From Sagittula sp. P11 (GTDB lineage Bacteria > Pseudomonadota > Alphaproteobacteria > Rhodobacterales > Rhodobacteraceae): a stretch of DNA of 64,000 nucleotides. The translations under genes were made by a program, and so were the position numbers. Shown here piece after piece: positions 43,458-51,474 of the stretch (position 1 is its first letter; each line of letters starts with the position of its first letter). The notes beneath the pieces are model-generated. The model saw only the letters and a program-made list of their open reading frames with translations. It had not been told where the DNA came from and did no database searches. Location: assembly GCF_002814095.1 (NCBI RefSeq), contig NZ_CP021913.1:3320001-3384000 (forward strand), given 5' to 3'.

Positions 43458-43534
43458 GCCGCCTTAGCTCAGTTGGTTAGAGCGCCTGATTGTGGATCAG
43501 GAGGTCCCCCGTTCGAGCCGGGGAGGTGGTACCA
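43458..43534 (+). tRNA. tRNA-His (GTG) lacking encoded G-1
   Basis: Plus strand: acceptor GCCGCCT/AGGTGGT (with two G-U pairs), D-arm TAGCTCAGTTGGTTAGAGC, anticodon stem CCTGA/TCAGG with loop TTGTGGA (anticodon GTG), T-arm CCCCG-TTCGAGC-CGGGG, then discriminator A and encoded CCA. The base before position 1 is T, not G, and the discriminator is A rather than C; both fit the known alphaproteobacterial exception for tRNA-His. Confidence 0.96.
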
Positions 43535-43556
43535 TCTCCTTCAGGACGCAAAGCGA

Positions 43557-43591
43557 AAAGGCCCTTCGCCGGTGATGGCAGAGGGCCTTTC
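43557..43591. terminator. Bidirectional terminator between tRNA-His and the nif operon
   Basis: AAAGGCCCT (43557-43565) and AGGGCCTTT (43582-43590) pair perfectly, and the loop holds a further GCC/GGC pairing. A/T tracts on both sides let it work in both directions: after the tRNA and after the convergent SIR2-like gene, whose stop is 110 bases away. Confidence 0.85.
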
Positions 43592-43700
43592 GCGTCTGTT
43601 GGGCCGAGGCATCGGGGCGATGCGCGTTGCAGGCAGCCGCGCGGGAACCGCCCCCCGGGGACGCGGTGCCGGCACCGGCCGCCCGGGGAGGTCTGCGCGT

Positions 43701-44528
43701 CTAGCCTTCGGGAACGGTCAGCGCCTCTGCCACGGCTTCCAATGGCAGGTCGATGTGCAGCGCGTTCATTTCCTTCACGAATTTCTCCTCCATCCGGGTG
43801 AGCGGCCCGTGGATGACCATGACATGCCCGGGGGCGGACCGCTTGGCGATCTGCCGGGCGAAGGTGCGGAGCATCTGGTCGTCGAACCGGCAGCCGAGGA
43901 AGAGGAAGGGCCGGCCGGTGCGGCGGCGGGTGACGTCCTCGGGAATCGGGCGCTGGATGTCGATCTCCGTCAGCACCTCCACGTAGTCGCTGTCCGACAT
44001 CAGGAAGGACAATCCCTTCCGCGCCATGCCGTGCGGTTTGTAGATCAGCGTCTCCCACTCCGGGCTGGCCTCAGGCACCTGGTTGCCATCCGCATCGTAG
44101 GCGCGGGTGAAGATGTCGATCCATTCGCCGTTGCGGCTGACGCCCTGCACCAGTCCGTGCGGCTTGCCCGCGAAGGCGCGCAGCAAACCGTCGTCGTACC
44201 AGGTGTCGACGATCATCGGCGGGCCGACGCGGGCCAGCCAGTCGTGCACCGGGTTGGACCCGGCGGCGGGCGTGTCGAAGGCATCCTCCACCAGCTTGTT
44301 GAGCGTGGCGCGGAACTTGCGGCTTTCGATGTACTGCGCCACGGCCCAGAGATTGCCGGCGGCGCGGCGGGGCGCCCGCACCTGCCTTTCCAGCAGCGCC
44401 GAGAGCGCCTGCGGCGTCGTCGGTGCGGCGGTGTCGGACAGTGCGGCGACCTCGGGACCGAGGTAGGCGATGCGCCGGCCCGAGGCGACTTCGTTCATCG
44501 CCTGTTCGAGTTGGTCGTGCGGGGTCAT
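43701..44528 (-). CDS. SIR2-like protein at the end of the nifB operon
   Basis: A 275-residue protein of the SIR2-like (SIR2_2) type: SGRRIAYLGPEVAAL near residue 17 in place of the GAGxS nucleotide loop, IYKPHGMARKGLSFLMSDSDYVEVL with the histidine aligned to the catalytic His, and FLFLGCRFDDQMLRTFARQ near 210. I recall SIR2-like genes beside nifZ/nifT in other diazotrophs, but the role is not known. It may be a deacylase, an NADase or a non-catalytic NAD-binding protein. It starts 3 bases after nifT. Confidence 0.8.
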   Translation of the reverse strand: MTPHDQLEQAMNEVASGRRIAYLGPEVAALSDTAAPTTPQALSALLERQVRAPRRAAGNLWAVAQYIESRKFRATLNKLVEDAFDTPAAGSNPVHDWLARVGPPMIVDTWYDDGLLRAFAGKPHGLVQGVSRNGEWIDIFTRAYDADGNQVPEASPEWETLIYKPHGMARKGLSFLMSDSDYVEVLTEIDIQRPIPEDVTRRRTGRPFLFLGCRFDDQMLRTFARQIAKRSAPGHVMVIHGPLTRMEEKFVKEMNALHIDLPLEAVAEALTVPEG

Positions 44529-44531
44529 GGC

Positions 44532-44747
44532 TCAGTCCTCTCCGGCGGTCAGGCGGCGGGCGTCGACGGTGATCGGCAGGGCGGGGGGCTCGTCGAAGGC
44601 GGGCATGGCGAAAACCCAGCCGTTCGCGAGCCGCGCCCAGCCGCCCCAGAGGCCGGGGACCTCTGTCTCGACGATCATTTCCTCGAGGTCCTTCTTGGGG
44701 ACGTAGGCTTCCATCCCCTTGGGGGTTTCGCGGATCATGACTTTCAT
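44532..44747 (-). CDS. nifT: Nitrogen fixation protein NifT (FixU)
   Basis: A 71-residue protein beginning MKVMIRETPKGMEAYVPKKDLEE, with GLWGGWARLANGWVFAMP in the middle, as in NifT/FixU. Its role is unclear; mutants in other diazotrophs show little phenotype. The start overlaps the nifZ stop (ATGA). Confidence 0.93.
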   Translation of the reverse strand: MKVMIRETPKGMEAYVPKKDLEEMIVETEVPGLWGGWARLANGWVFAMPAFDEPPALPITVDARRLTAGED

Positions 44748-45097
44748 TCGGCGGGCTCCTCGCGCGTTCGGGCCGATGGGCGGGTGACGATGTGGGACTG
44801 CAGCGCCGACGGGTCTTCGGTGCGGCGGATTTGCTGGCCGTCGGGGGTCAGCTCGCGCTCGCGCATGCCGACGATGCTGGCGCGGTCGACGAAATCGACG
44901 GCGTAGATGTAGAATTGCTGGAGGAAGACGCCGATGTCGCGGACATAGCCCACGTCGCCCTTCTTCACGACGGTTTCGCCGATCTCCTTGCCGGCCATGG
45001 TGCCGTCGTTCCGGACGTTCTTCTTCGAGATGACCCGGTCGCCGGGCATGAAGGCCGGATCGCGGTAGACCTCGATCTCGCGGTCGTCGGTGGACAT
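44744..45097 (-). CDS. nifZ: Nitrogen fixation protein NifZ
   Basis: A 117-residue protein with the NifZ core PAFMPGDRVISKKNVRNDGTM, GETVVKKGDVGYVRDIGVFLQQFYIYAVDF and GMRERELTP. NifZ helps form the second P-cluster of the MoFe protein in Azotobacter. It overlaps the LRV gene by one base and nifT by four. Confidence 0.95.
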   Translation of the reverse strand: MSTDDREIEVYRDPAFMPGDRVISKKNVRNDGTMAGKEIGETVVKKGDVGYVRDIGVFLQQFYIYAVDFVDRASIVGMRERELTPDGQQIRRTEDPSALQSHIVTRPSARTREEPAE

Positions 45098-45840
45098 CAG
45101 GCTTCCTCCTGGAGCTGGGCGAGACGGGCGCGGGCGGTCTCACGGATGAAATCGTCGGGGTCGCCGGTGAGGAACTCCGCCTCTGCCCGGCCGCCGTTCT
45201 CGGCCACCACGTGACGCACGCGCAGGTCCTCGTCGGCAATGAAGAGCGCGGGACGGCGCAGGGCGGCCTCGCGCCGGACAAGTGGGTCGGGATCGGTGCG
45301 GAAGCGGTCGAGCATCGGGTCGATCACGCGCCGGGCGACGATCCGGCGAATTTCCGGGTCGGGATCGGCGATCATCATCGGCAGCAGCCCCGGTTCGGCC
45401 CGGCGCGCGACGATGGTGCGCACGTAGCTGTCGGCGTCATGTGTCATCGCGGAGAGCCGTTCCTGCGGCAGCCGGTGGGCCACGGCGATGCGCACCCGGC
45501 GGTCGCCATCGCCAAGCGCGCGCTCCGCGTGGGAGGGGGGCAGGCGCAGGATGGCGATGCCGCGCACGCCCGCATCCTCGTCGTCCAGCAGCCGCGGCAG
45601 GCGAAAGACGGAAGCCGCCCGCGCGGCATTGGCCCGCGTCTCGAAATAGGGGTGGGTCAGGCATTCGTCCGCGAGATCGCGGTTCAGAAGGAAGAAGCGC
45701 TCGATCCGCTTGGCGTAGCGGTCGTGCGCACAGGACCAGCCCAGGCCGCAGCGCCCCGGGTCGAGGCGCGCGTTGAAACGGCAGGACGCACAGTCGAGCG
45801 GCGCGCCCTGCCAGTCCACGGGGGCAGGTCCTTCGGGCAC
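45097..45840 (-). CDS. LRV-type leucine-rich repeat variant protein with 4Fe-4S motif
   Basis: A 247-residue protein. The N-terminal cysteines (DCASCRFNARLDPGRCGLGWSCAHD) form the cluster site known from the Azotobacter LRV protein. The rest is helical repeats of about 24 residues, each with an aspartate-rich turn (DADSYVRTIVARRAEPGLL, DPDPEIRRIVARRVIDPML, DPDPLVRREAALRRPALF). LRV genes sit near nifB in several diazotrophs; role unknown, perhaps protein-protein contact in cofactor assembly. The start is a GTG at 45840, 3 bases after the fdxN stop. Confidence 0.85.
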   Translation of the reverse strand: MPEGPAPVDWQGAPLDCASCRFNARLDPGRCGLGWSCAHDRYAKRIERFFLLNRDLADECLTHPYFETRANAARAASVFRLPRLLDDEDAGVRGIAILRLPPSHAERALGDGDRRVRIAVAHRLPQERLSAMTHDADSYVRTIVARRAEPGLLPMMIADPDPEIRRIVARRVIDPMLDRFRTDPDPLVRREAALRRPALFIADEDLRVRHVVAENGGRAEAEFLTGDPDDFIRETARARLAQLQEEA

Positions 45841-45843
45841 CGG

Positions 45844-46038
45844 TCAGGCCGGGATGCAGGTTTCGGGCACCGGGCAGATTTCGGCGCACTGCGGGGTGTC
45901 GAAACTGCCCTTGCACTCGGTACAGAGCGCGGGGTCGATCACGTAGGTGTCGTCGCTGAAGGAGATCGCGGCGTTCGGACATTCGAACTCGCAGGCGCCG
46001 CAGACGGTGCAGTTGGATTGGACGATGGTCAGGGCCAT
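45844..46038 (-). CDS. fdxN: 4Fe-4S ferredoxin FdxN
   Basis: A 64-residue 2[4Fe-4S] ferredoxin: [15 protein letters not shown] is one cluster motif and [18 protein letters not shown] the other, with the insert typical of nif-linked FdxN. It probably carries electrons to NifB or to nitrogenase. The ATG at 46038 lies 91 bases after nifB; a 7-bp hairpin at 46066-46088 stands in that gap. Confidence 0.95.
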   Translation of the reverse strand: MALTIVQSNCTVCGACEFECPNAAISFSDDTYVIDPALCTECKGSFDTPQCAEICPVPETCIPA

Positions 46039-46129
46039 GGGGGTTCCTCGTGGCTGTCGGGGCGGAGGGTGGTGCAAAGCCCCACCCTGCATGCCGGCGC
46101 GCGGGCGCGACGCGGCGGTCCTCGTGACG

Positions 46130-47617
46130 TCAGGCGGTCTCGGCCTCCAGCGCAGGCAGGCCGCATCTGGCGCGGTAGACCGCCGACACCGCGGTTTCGA
46201 TGTACTCGTAGGCGAAATCCTGGATCGCCACGATTCCGGCCGCGGCGAGGTCCTCGCGCGGGCAGTCGCCGATCTTGGCGCAGAGGATCGTGTCGATGCC
46301 CTCCAGCGTCTTGATGACCAGTTCCAGCTTCTCCTCCTCGCCGTAGCCGCCGACGCAGTAGTTGTCGCAACGGCGGTGGGTGACGAAACGGACGCCGTCC
46401 GCATCGACCTCGAAGATCTGGAACTCGGTGGCATGGCCGAAATGCTGGTTGATGCGCCCGCCGCCCTTGGTGGCCACGGCGATCAGCATGGCCCCCGCGT
46501 CCGCGGCGACGGCGGCCTGCGTTTCGGCCTTCGCCTCCTCTGCGGCGACCCGGCGTTCGCCGCGCTCCTCCGCCACCCAGGCACGGTAGGCCTCGCGCTT
46601 CGTCGGGTCGTAGGTGACCGCGTCCGGCACGAGGTCCATGGTGAATTCCTGCCCCCGATCCTCGCCCAGAAGGCCCACCGCATCGGCGCGGCACTGGCGG
46701 CAATGCTTCATCAGGTTGGCACCACCGGCACAGGCGTCCTGAAGCTTCTTCAGCTCCTGCGCGGTGGGCCCGCGCTGACCGTTCAACCCGAAGGCCGTGC
46801 CGTGTTCCGGCGCCGAGATCAGCGGCATGATGTTGTGCAGGAAGGCGCCGCGCTTCTTCACCTCCCGGTTGACCTCGAGCAGGTGCGCGTCGTTGATGCC
46901 GGGGATCATCACCGAGTTCACCTTCACCAGAATGCCGCGTTCGTGCAGCATGTCGAGCGACTGCATCTGGCGCTCGTGCAGGATCTGGCTGGCCTCCAGG
47001 CCGGTGCGGCGCTTGTGCTGCCAGAAGATCCACGGATAGATCTTCGTCCCCACCTCCGGGTCGATCATGTTGATGGTCAGCGTGACGTGGTCGATGTTCA
47101 TGTCCAGGAGGTCGTCGACGTGGTCGGGCAGGGCGAGGCCGTTGGTCGACAGGCAGAGCTTGATGTCGGGAAGCTGCGCGTGGACACGCTGGAAGGTCTC
47201 TCGCGTCTTTCGCCAGTCGTAGGCGGAATCGCCCGGCCCGGCGATGCCCAGCACCGAAAGCTGCGGGATCTCGTTCGCGACCGCGATGACCTTGCGGGCG
47301 GCGGCCTCCGGCGTCAGCCGTTCCGAGACCACGCCGGGGCGGCTTTCGTTGGCACAGTCGTACTTGCGGTTGCAGTAGTTGCACTGGATGTTGCAGGCGG
47401 GGGCGACGGCGACGTGCATCCGGGCGAAGTAATGGTGCGCCTCTTCCGAGTAGCAGGGGTGGTCCTTCACCTTTTCCCAGGTGGCCGGGTCCATGTCCTC
47501 GGGCGCGTCGGAAGACCCGCAGGAGGAGGACGAACAGCCGTCCGACTCCATGGCCTTCGTCAGGGCATCCTTCGAGCCGATGGCAAGCCCGTCGAGGGAA
47601 ATCACGTTCGCGTTCAT
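46130..47617 (-). CDS. nifB: Nitrogenase cofactor biosynthesis protein NifB
   Basis: NifB is the radical-SAM enzyme that builds NifB-co (8Fe-9S-C), the FeMo-co precursor. The 495-residue protein has [30 protein letters not shown] (CxxxCxxC SAM site, shown in part), [18 protein letters not shown], and extra cluster cysteines ([16 protein letters not shown]). From about 380 is a NifX-like domain ([19 protein letters not shown]). A sigma-54 promoter with a possible NifA site lies just upstream. fdxN, LRV, nifZ, nifT and SIR2 follow. Confidence 0.98.
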   Translation of the reverse strand: MNANVISLDGLAIGSKDALTKAMESDGCSSSSCGSSDAPEDMDPATWEKVKDHPCYSEEAHHYFARMHVAVAPACNIQCNYCNRKYDCANESRPGVVSERLTPEAAARKVIAVANEIPQLSVLGIAGPGDSAYDWRKTRETFQRVHAQLPDIKLCLSTNGLALPDHVDDLLDMNIDHVTLTINMIDPEVGTKIYPWIFWQHKRRTGLEASQILHERQMQSLDMLHERGILVKVNSVMIPGINDAHLLEVNREVKKRGAFLHNIMPLISAPEHGTAFGLNGQRGPTAQELKKLQDACAGGANLMKHCRQCRADAVGLLGEDRGQEFTMDLVPDAVTYDPTKREAYRAWVAEERGERRVAAEEAKAETQAAVAADAGAMLIAVATKGGGRINQHFGHATEFQIFEVDADGVRFVTHRRCDNYCVGGYGEEEKLELVIKTLEGIDTILCAKIGDCPREDLAAAGIVAIQDFAYEYIETAVSAVYRARCGLPALEAETA

Positions 47618-47658
47618 GGCGCTTCCTTCCTGATGGTTCGGTCCGTCGGAGAGGGTTC

Positions 47659-47674
47659 AGCAAGATCGATGCCA
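47659..47674 (-). promoter_or_regulatory. Sigma-54 (-24/-12) promoter of nifB
   Basis: On the minus strand TGGCAT-N5-TTGCT (47674 down to 47659) matches the consensus TGGCAC-N5-TTGCA in all but two positions and keeps the invariant GG and GC. The -12 element is about 43 bases before the nifB ATG. Confidence 0.8.
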
Positions 47675-47694
47675 AGCGGTGCCGCGCAGGGGAT

Positions 47695-47710
47695 TGTCGT
47701 ATAGGGGACA
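47695..47710 (-). promoter_or_regulatory. NifA upstream activator site TGT-N10-ACA
   Basis: TGTCGTATAGGGGACA matches the NifA consensus TGT-N10-ACA. It is only about 25-30 bases upstream of the -24 element, closer than the usual 80-150 bases, so activation from this site would need an unusual geometry. Confidence 0.55.
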
Positions 47711-47785
47711 ACCGGGGCTTCTGCTGAAAGCCGATACTCAAGCGATGACTTGACTATTGTCGGCTTTGGTCCGAAACTTCAGCGC

Positions 47786-48118
47786 ATGGTTGAGTATTCG
47801 AAGGATCTGGACCGCGCCTTTCACGCGCTGTCCGACGGAACGCGGCGGGCGATCCTCGACCGCCTTGCGCGGGGGCCGCAGTCGGTCAGCGCCCTGGCGC
47901 ACCCCTTCGACGCGACGCTGTCGGCGATCCACCAGCACATCCAGGTGCTGGAGGCGTCGGGACTGGTGGAGACGGAGAAGGTCGGCCGGGTGCGCCAGTG
48001 CCGGATCTCGCGCAAGGCCGTGGCGCAGGTCGAAGGCTGGCTGCGGGCGCGACGGATGCTCTGGGAGGAGCGGTTCGATGCGCTGGGCGCGATGCTTGAG
48101 GAGGATGGCAATGCGTAA
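47786..48118 (+). CDS. ArsR family regulator of an SRPBCC-GST operon
   Basis: A 110-residue winged-helix protein: MVEYSKDLDRAFHALSDGTRRAILDRLARGPQSVSALAHPFDATLSAIHQHIQVLEASGLVETEKVGRVRQC. No metal-binding cysteines are seen. It is divergent from nifB, with their starts 168 bases apart, and its own control region overlaps that of nifB. The next gene starts inside its last codons. Confidence 0.88.
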   Translation: MVEYSKDLDRAFHALSDGTRRAILDRLARGPQSVSALAHPFDATLSAIHQHIQVLEASGLVETEKVGRVRQCRISRKAVAQVEGWLRARRMLWEERFDALGAMLEEDGNA

Positions 48119-48551
48119 GGCGCCCGACCACGGGACGTTCCCGATCCGGCGGCGATGGAAGGCACCGGCAGCCCGGGTATTTGCCGCATGGCCGGGCCCT
48201 GACCGGAAGGCGCGCCGGTTCACCGGACCCGCGGGCAGGGGGCTGGCGGACGGCCGCATGGACTTGCGCCCCGGCGGCGAGGAGGCGCCGGAAGGGCGCT
48301 TCCCCTTGGGCAGGCAGTCGCGCCCTGCCGCGTGCCATTGCGTGCTCGAACCCGGCAGGCGGCCGGTCTGCGCCTACGACATGCGGGTCGAAGGGGCGCA
48401 GCATTCGGTGACACCCGGGGCGACGCACGTCGCCTGCACCGGACAGGTTGTCTGCCCTGACGGGGAGGGCAGAGCCGCGGACCGCAAGCACAGGGCCAGC
48501 TTGCAGGACGGTGCCATCGAGAGCACCTTCGGCCGGGAGCGCCTGTCATGA
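48111..48551 (+). CDS. Divergent SRPBCC-like protein, possibly decaying
   Basis: A 146-residue open frame. The first part (HGTFPIRRRWKAPAARVFAAW) and VCAYDMRVEG match the AHSA1/SRPBCC pattern found beside such ArsR genes, but key positions differ, the middle is rich in Arg/Gly/Pro and the C-terminal helix expected of the fold is replaced by an unrelated polar stretch. The frame is intact, overlapping both neighbours (8 bases with arsR, 4 with the GST gene). It may be a relaxed or failing gene kept open by coupling. Confidence 0.6.
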   Translation: MRKAPDHGTFPIRRRWKAPAARVFAAWPGPDRKARRFTGPAGRGLADGRMDLRPGGEEAPEGRFPLGRQSRPAACHCVLEPGRRPVCAYDMRVEGAQHSVTPGATHVACTGQVVCPDGEGRAADRKHRASLQDGAIESTFGRERLS

Positions 48552-49213
48552 TCGCGATCTACGGCCACCCGTTCTCGTCTCATTGCTGGAAGGTCTACAT
48601 CGCTCTGCGCGAAAGAGGGCTGGACTGGGAGGCGCGCACCGTCGATCCCACGCTGCCGGAGCACCAGGCCTTCTGCCGGACCGCCGCGCCCACCGGCCAG
48701 TTCCCTGTGCTGGATCACGACGGCCATGTGGTGATCGAAAGCGCCGCGATCGTCGAATATCTCGACGGGCTTGGCAAGGCCGCCCCCATGGTGCCAAAGG
48801 ACTGGGACGCGGCCATCGAAGCGCGGCAGATGGATGCCGTCTTCGACGACTACCTGAACGCACCGGTGGGGCGCATCGTGCTGAACGAACTGCGCCCCGA
48901 AACCTGTCGAGATGCGTTTGGCGTGGCGGAGGTACGGGAGAAGATGACCCAGGCCTATCGCTGGCTGGACGGATGGATGACGGGCCGGGACTGGGCCGCA
49001 GGTGCCTTCGGCATCGCCGATTGCGCCGCGGCCCCGGCGCTGTTCTATGCGCATTGGGTGCACCCGATCCCGATGGATCTGCGGGCTTTGCACAGCTACC
49101 GCAAGCGGCTGCTCACCAGGCCTTCCGTTGCGGCGACGGTCGACGACGCCCGTTTCTTCCGCCCTTACTTCCCGTTCAAGACGGACACCGATCCGGACTG
49201 GTTGCCGTCCTGA
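48548..49213 (+). CDS. Glutathione S-transferase family protein
   Basis: A 221-residue GST: the thioredoxin-like N-terminal domain (MIAIYGHPFSSHCWKVYIAL, GQFPVLDHDGHVVIESAAIVEYL with the glutathione-binding Glu-Ser) and an all-helical C-terminal domain (WAAGAFGIADCAAAPALFYA). It likely conjugates or reduces an unknown compound. It ends the ArsR-SRPBCC-GST operon that interrupts the minus-strand nif genes. Confidence 0.9.
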   Translation: MIAIYGHPFSSHCWKVYIALRERGLDWEARTVDPTLPEHQAFCRTAAPTGQFPVLDHDGHVVIESAAIVEYLDGLGKAAPMVPKDWDAAIEARQMDAVFDDYLNAPVGRIVLNELRPETCRDAFGVAEVREKMTQAYRWLDGWMTGRDWAAGAFGIADCAAAPALFYAHWVHPIPMDLRALHSYRKRLLTRPSVAATVDDARFFRPYFPFKTDTDPDWLPS

Positions 49214-49241
49214 ACGCAGCGCCCGACCCGGTGTCGTGCAG

Positions 49242-49331
49242 GCGAGGGGCCAGCCCCTCGCGCTCCCCGGAGTATTTCGGAAGCAAAGAAGCAGGGCACG
49301 GTCCGAGGCTTCTTTGCTTTGCAAATACTCC
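49242..49331. repeat. Complex inverted repeat between GST gene and nifA (also a likely terminator)
   Basis: First a perfect hairpin GCGAGGGGC-CA-GCCCCTCGC (49242-49261). Then a long two-part stem: GGAGTATTT (49269-49277) with AAATACTCC (49323-49331), and AAGCAAAGAAGC (49281-49292) with GCTTCTTTGCTT (49308-49319). The layout of GC hairpin followed by CCC(C)GGAGTATTT recalls 29775-29818. It lies between convergent genes and may end both transcripts. Confidence 0.75.
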
Positions 49332-49410
49332 CGCCGGAGGCGGCGGCGCGCGCAGCGCGCTAATACCGGGTGCGCAGCACACCTTTTGATCGCGTCCAGA
49401 GGGGGAGCAG

Positions 49411-51303
49411 TCAGATCCTGCGTACTTCGATGCCGTGTTTCTGAAGTGCGTAGGCGATCTGGCGCGGTGTCAGGCCGAGGAGGCGGGCGGCCTTGGCCTT
49501 GACCCAGCCGGCTTCTTCCATGGCGGCGATCAGCTCTTCACGGGCGGTGTTGGCGGTCTTCCTGGGTCCGAAGGGCGCCGGGTCCTCGGGGAAACTTGCG
49601 GGTTCAGGTTCGGTCGCGGGCGGGGGCGCGGGGCGGCGAATGGCGGGGGTGACGACCTGGCCCGAGGCGAGGCCGCCGATGGGCGATCCGCCGTCCTGAA
49701 GACGCCACAGATCGGCCGAGAGGCAGGTGCCCTGCCGGCATGCAAGTTCCTGCCCCAGCACGATTTCGCCGTCCGACAGGGCGGCGGCACGGTTCACGCA
49801 ATTCTCCAGTTCGCGGACATTGCCGGGAAACTTGCACTTGCAGATCGTGTCGAAGGCGTCGGCGGCGAAACGCACCTTCGTGCCGTTCGACTTGTTGAAC
49901 TGATCGAGGAACAGCTGCGCGAGCGGCCGGATGTCGCTGGGCCGGTCGCGCAGCGGGGGCAGCACGATCGGTACGACGCAGATGCGGAAGTAGAGGTCGG
50001 CGCGGAAGTCGCCCTTGGCCACCGCCGCTTCGAGATCGCGGTTGGTGGCGGCGACGATGCGGACGTCGACCTTCATGGTCTTCGTGCCGCCGACGCGTTC
50101 GAACTCGCCTTCCTGGAGCACCCGCAGCAGTTTCGTCTGGAAGGTCGGGCTGATCTCGCCGATCTCGTCGAGGAACAGCGTCCCGCCGTCGGCCAGCTCG
50201 AACCGGCCCTTCTTGAGCTGGGCCGCGCCGGTGAAGGCGCCTTTCTCGTGGCCGAAGAGTTCCGATTCCAGCAGGGTTTCCGACAGGGCCGCGCAGTTGA
50301 CGCGGACGAAGGGGCCTTTCTGCCGTTTCGACTGGCTGTGCACGGCGCGGGCGAACAGTTCCTTGCCGGTGCCGGATTCGCCGCGCAGCAGGACCGGCGT
50401 CCGCTTGGGGGCGACGCGCTTGACCTGCTGGATCACGTCGGAGATCGCCGGGCTGTCGCCGATGATGCCGTCGAAGCTGACCGGCCCCGGCGTCTCGCCC
50501 GACTGTTCGCGCAGCGACTGGATCAGGCGGCGGGTGTCCGAGAGCGCCCGGTCGCGGTCCTTGGCGATCCGGCGGCGGAAGCGCAGCGCCTGTTCCAGCA
50601 GCGAGGCGACCATGGTCAGCACCCGCACGTCGATGTCCGACAGACCGGCGCGCGCATCCGCGTGGCTGCGGAAGGCGCAGAGCAGGCCCAGCACGAAGTG
50701 GCTTTGTTCCGGGTCGCGCAGGGGCACGGCGATCAGCGTCTGGCCTTCTCCGCGCAGGCGGGTCGGCACGGCGTCCTCGCCGAACTCCGCGGCGAGGTCG
50801 AAGGACACCAGCGGCACGCCGGAGCTGAACACCACCCGTGCCACCCTGTCCGGCAGCACCTCGGAGGCGGGTGCGGTCGCATCCCGCGAGAACGCGGTGG
50901 CGGCGATGGAATAGGGGTTCCGCTGGCCCGGCACGTCGGTCTCCGGGTCCGTCAGCAGCGCCAGGACGCCGTGCCGCAGGTCGAGAAAGGACGAGAGCAC
51001 GTTCAGGATATCGGGCACGACCTGGATCGGGTCGGGCGCCGCAGTGAAGGTCTTGGCGATCTCGTAGATCGCGTCGAGCGCCAGCCGGTCCATGCCCCCG
51101 GTTTCGTGGCCTGTGCCGGCGGTGGTCCTCCCGGTGCGCCGTTCCCCGGCGCCGTTTGTCTTGGCCGTCTTGTCGTCTTGGATGATGCAGCCCATCTGGG
51201 ACCCCTCTGTCAGGACGTCTCGGCTCCTCCCGTCGGCAGTCTTTGTCGTCTCACCGGCCCGCTCTTGCGGTCCGGCGCTTTCCTCCGTTGACTGTTCTAC
51301 CAT
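49411..51303 (-). CDS. nifA: Nif-specific transcriptional activator NifA
   Basis: A sigma-54 enhancer-binding protein of 630 residues. GAF domain at about 75-250, AAA+ domain at about 280-515 (GESGTGKELFARA Walker A, ELFGHEKGAFTGA contact loop, GGTLFLDEIGEIS Walker B), then an interdomain cysteine motif CX11CX19CX4C (KCKFPGNVRELENC ... LACRQGTC), which marks the oxygen- and iron-sensitive alphaproteobacterial type, and a C-terminal Fis-type HTH (AAMEEAGWVKAKAARLLGLTPRQIAYALQKH). The first 70 residues are low-complexity; an internal ATG at 51195 has a better ribosome site (GAGGGG) and may be the true start. Confidence 0.96.
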   Translation of the reverse strand: MVEQSTEESAGPQERAGETTKTADGRSRDVLTEGSQMGCIIQDDKTAKTNGAGERRTGRTTAGTGHETGGMDRLALDAIYEIAKTFTAAPDPIQVVPDILNVLSSFLDLRHGVLALLTDPETDVPGQRNPYSIAATAFSRDATAPASEVLPDRVARVVFSSGVPLVSFDLAAEFGEDAVPTRLRGEGQTLIAVPLRDPEQSHFVLGLLCAFRSHADARAGLSDIDVRVLTMVASLLEQALRFRRRIAKDRDRALSDTRRLIQSLREQSGETPGPVSFDGIIGDSPAISDVIQQVKRVAPKRTPVLLRGESGTGKELFARAVHSQSKRQKGPFVRVNCAALSETLLESELFGHEKGAFTGAAQLKKGRFELADGGTLFLDEIGEISPTFQTKLLRVLQEGEFERVGGTKTMKVDVRIVAATNRDLEAAVAKGDFRADLYFRICVVPIVLPPLRDRPSDIRPLAQLFLDQFNKSNGTKVRFAADAFDTICKCKFPGNVRELENCVNRAAALSDGEIVLGQELACRQGTCLSADLWRLQDGGSPIGGLASGQVVTPAIRRPAPPPATEPEPASFPEDPAPFGPRKTANTAREELIAAMEEAGWVKAKAARLLGLTPRQIAYALQKHGIEVRRI

Positions 51304-51360
51304 GCCGAGAGGTCCTGGCGGGAGCGGGCGGTGGCGTTTCGCCGGGAGAGCCCCCGGATG

Positions 51361-51397
51361 GCCCGGAATTTGCGCCAGGACTGCGCAATTTCCGGGC
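51361..51397. terminator. Strong hairpin between rpoN and nifA
   Basis: GCCCGGAATTTGCGC and GCGCAATTTCCGGGC pair in 14 of 15 positions over a 7-base loop in the 171-base gap. No T-tract follows on either side, so it could be a processing or pause site or an operator instead of a terminator. It could set the ratio of nifA to rpoN transcript. Confidence 0.45.
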
Positions 51398-51474
51398 GGA
51401 TCGCCAGCGGGGGACGGGCACGGCCTACGGGTGCCGGCCCCTTCCGAACCTGAGTGATTCCGTGGGTCGTTCGG

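Noticed and set aside
46066-46088. Possible sigma-54 promoter before fdxN (AGGGTG-N5-TTGCA on the minus strand) overlapping a 7-bp hairpin AGGGTGG/CCACCCT
   Set aside because: The GG and GC dinucleotides have the right spacing but the rest of the -24 element does not match; the hairpin explains the sequence better, and fdxN can be served by the nifB promoter.
47695-47760. CRISPR or phage-like repeats in the nif region
   Set aside because: No regularly spaced direct repeats, integrase, transposase or att-like duplications were seen anywhere in the window.
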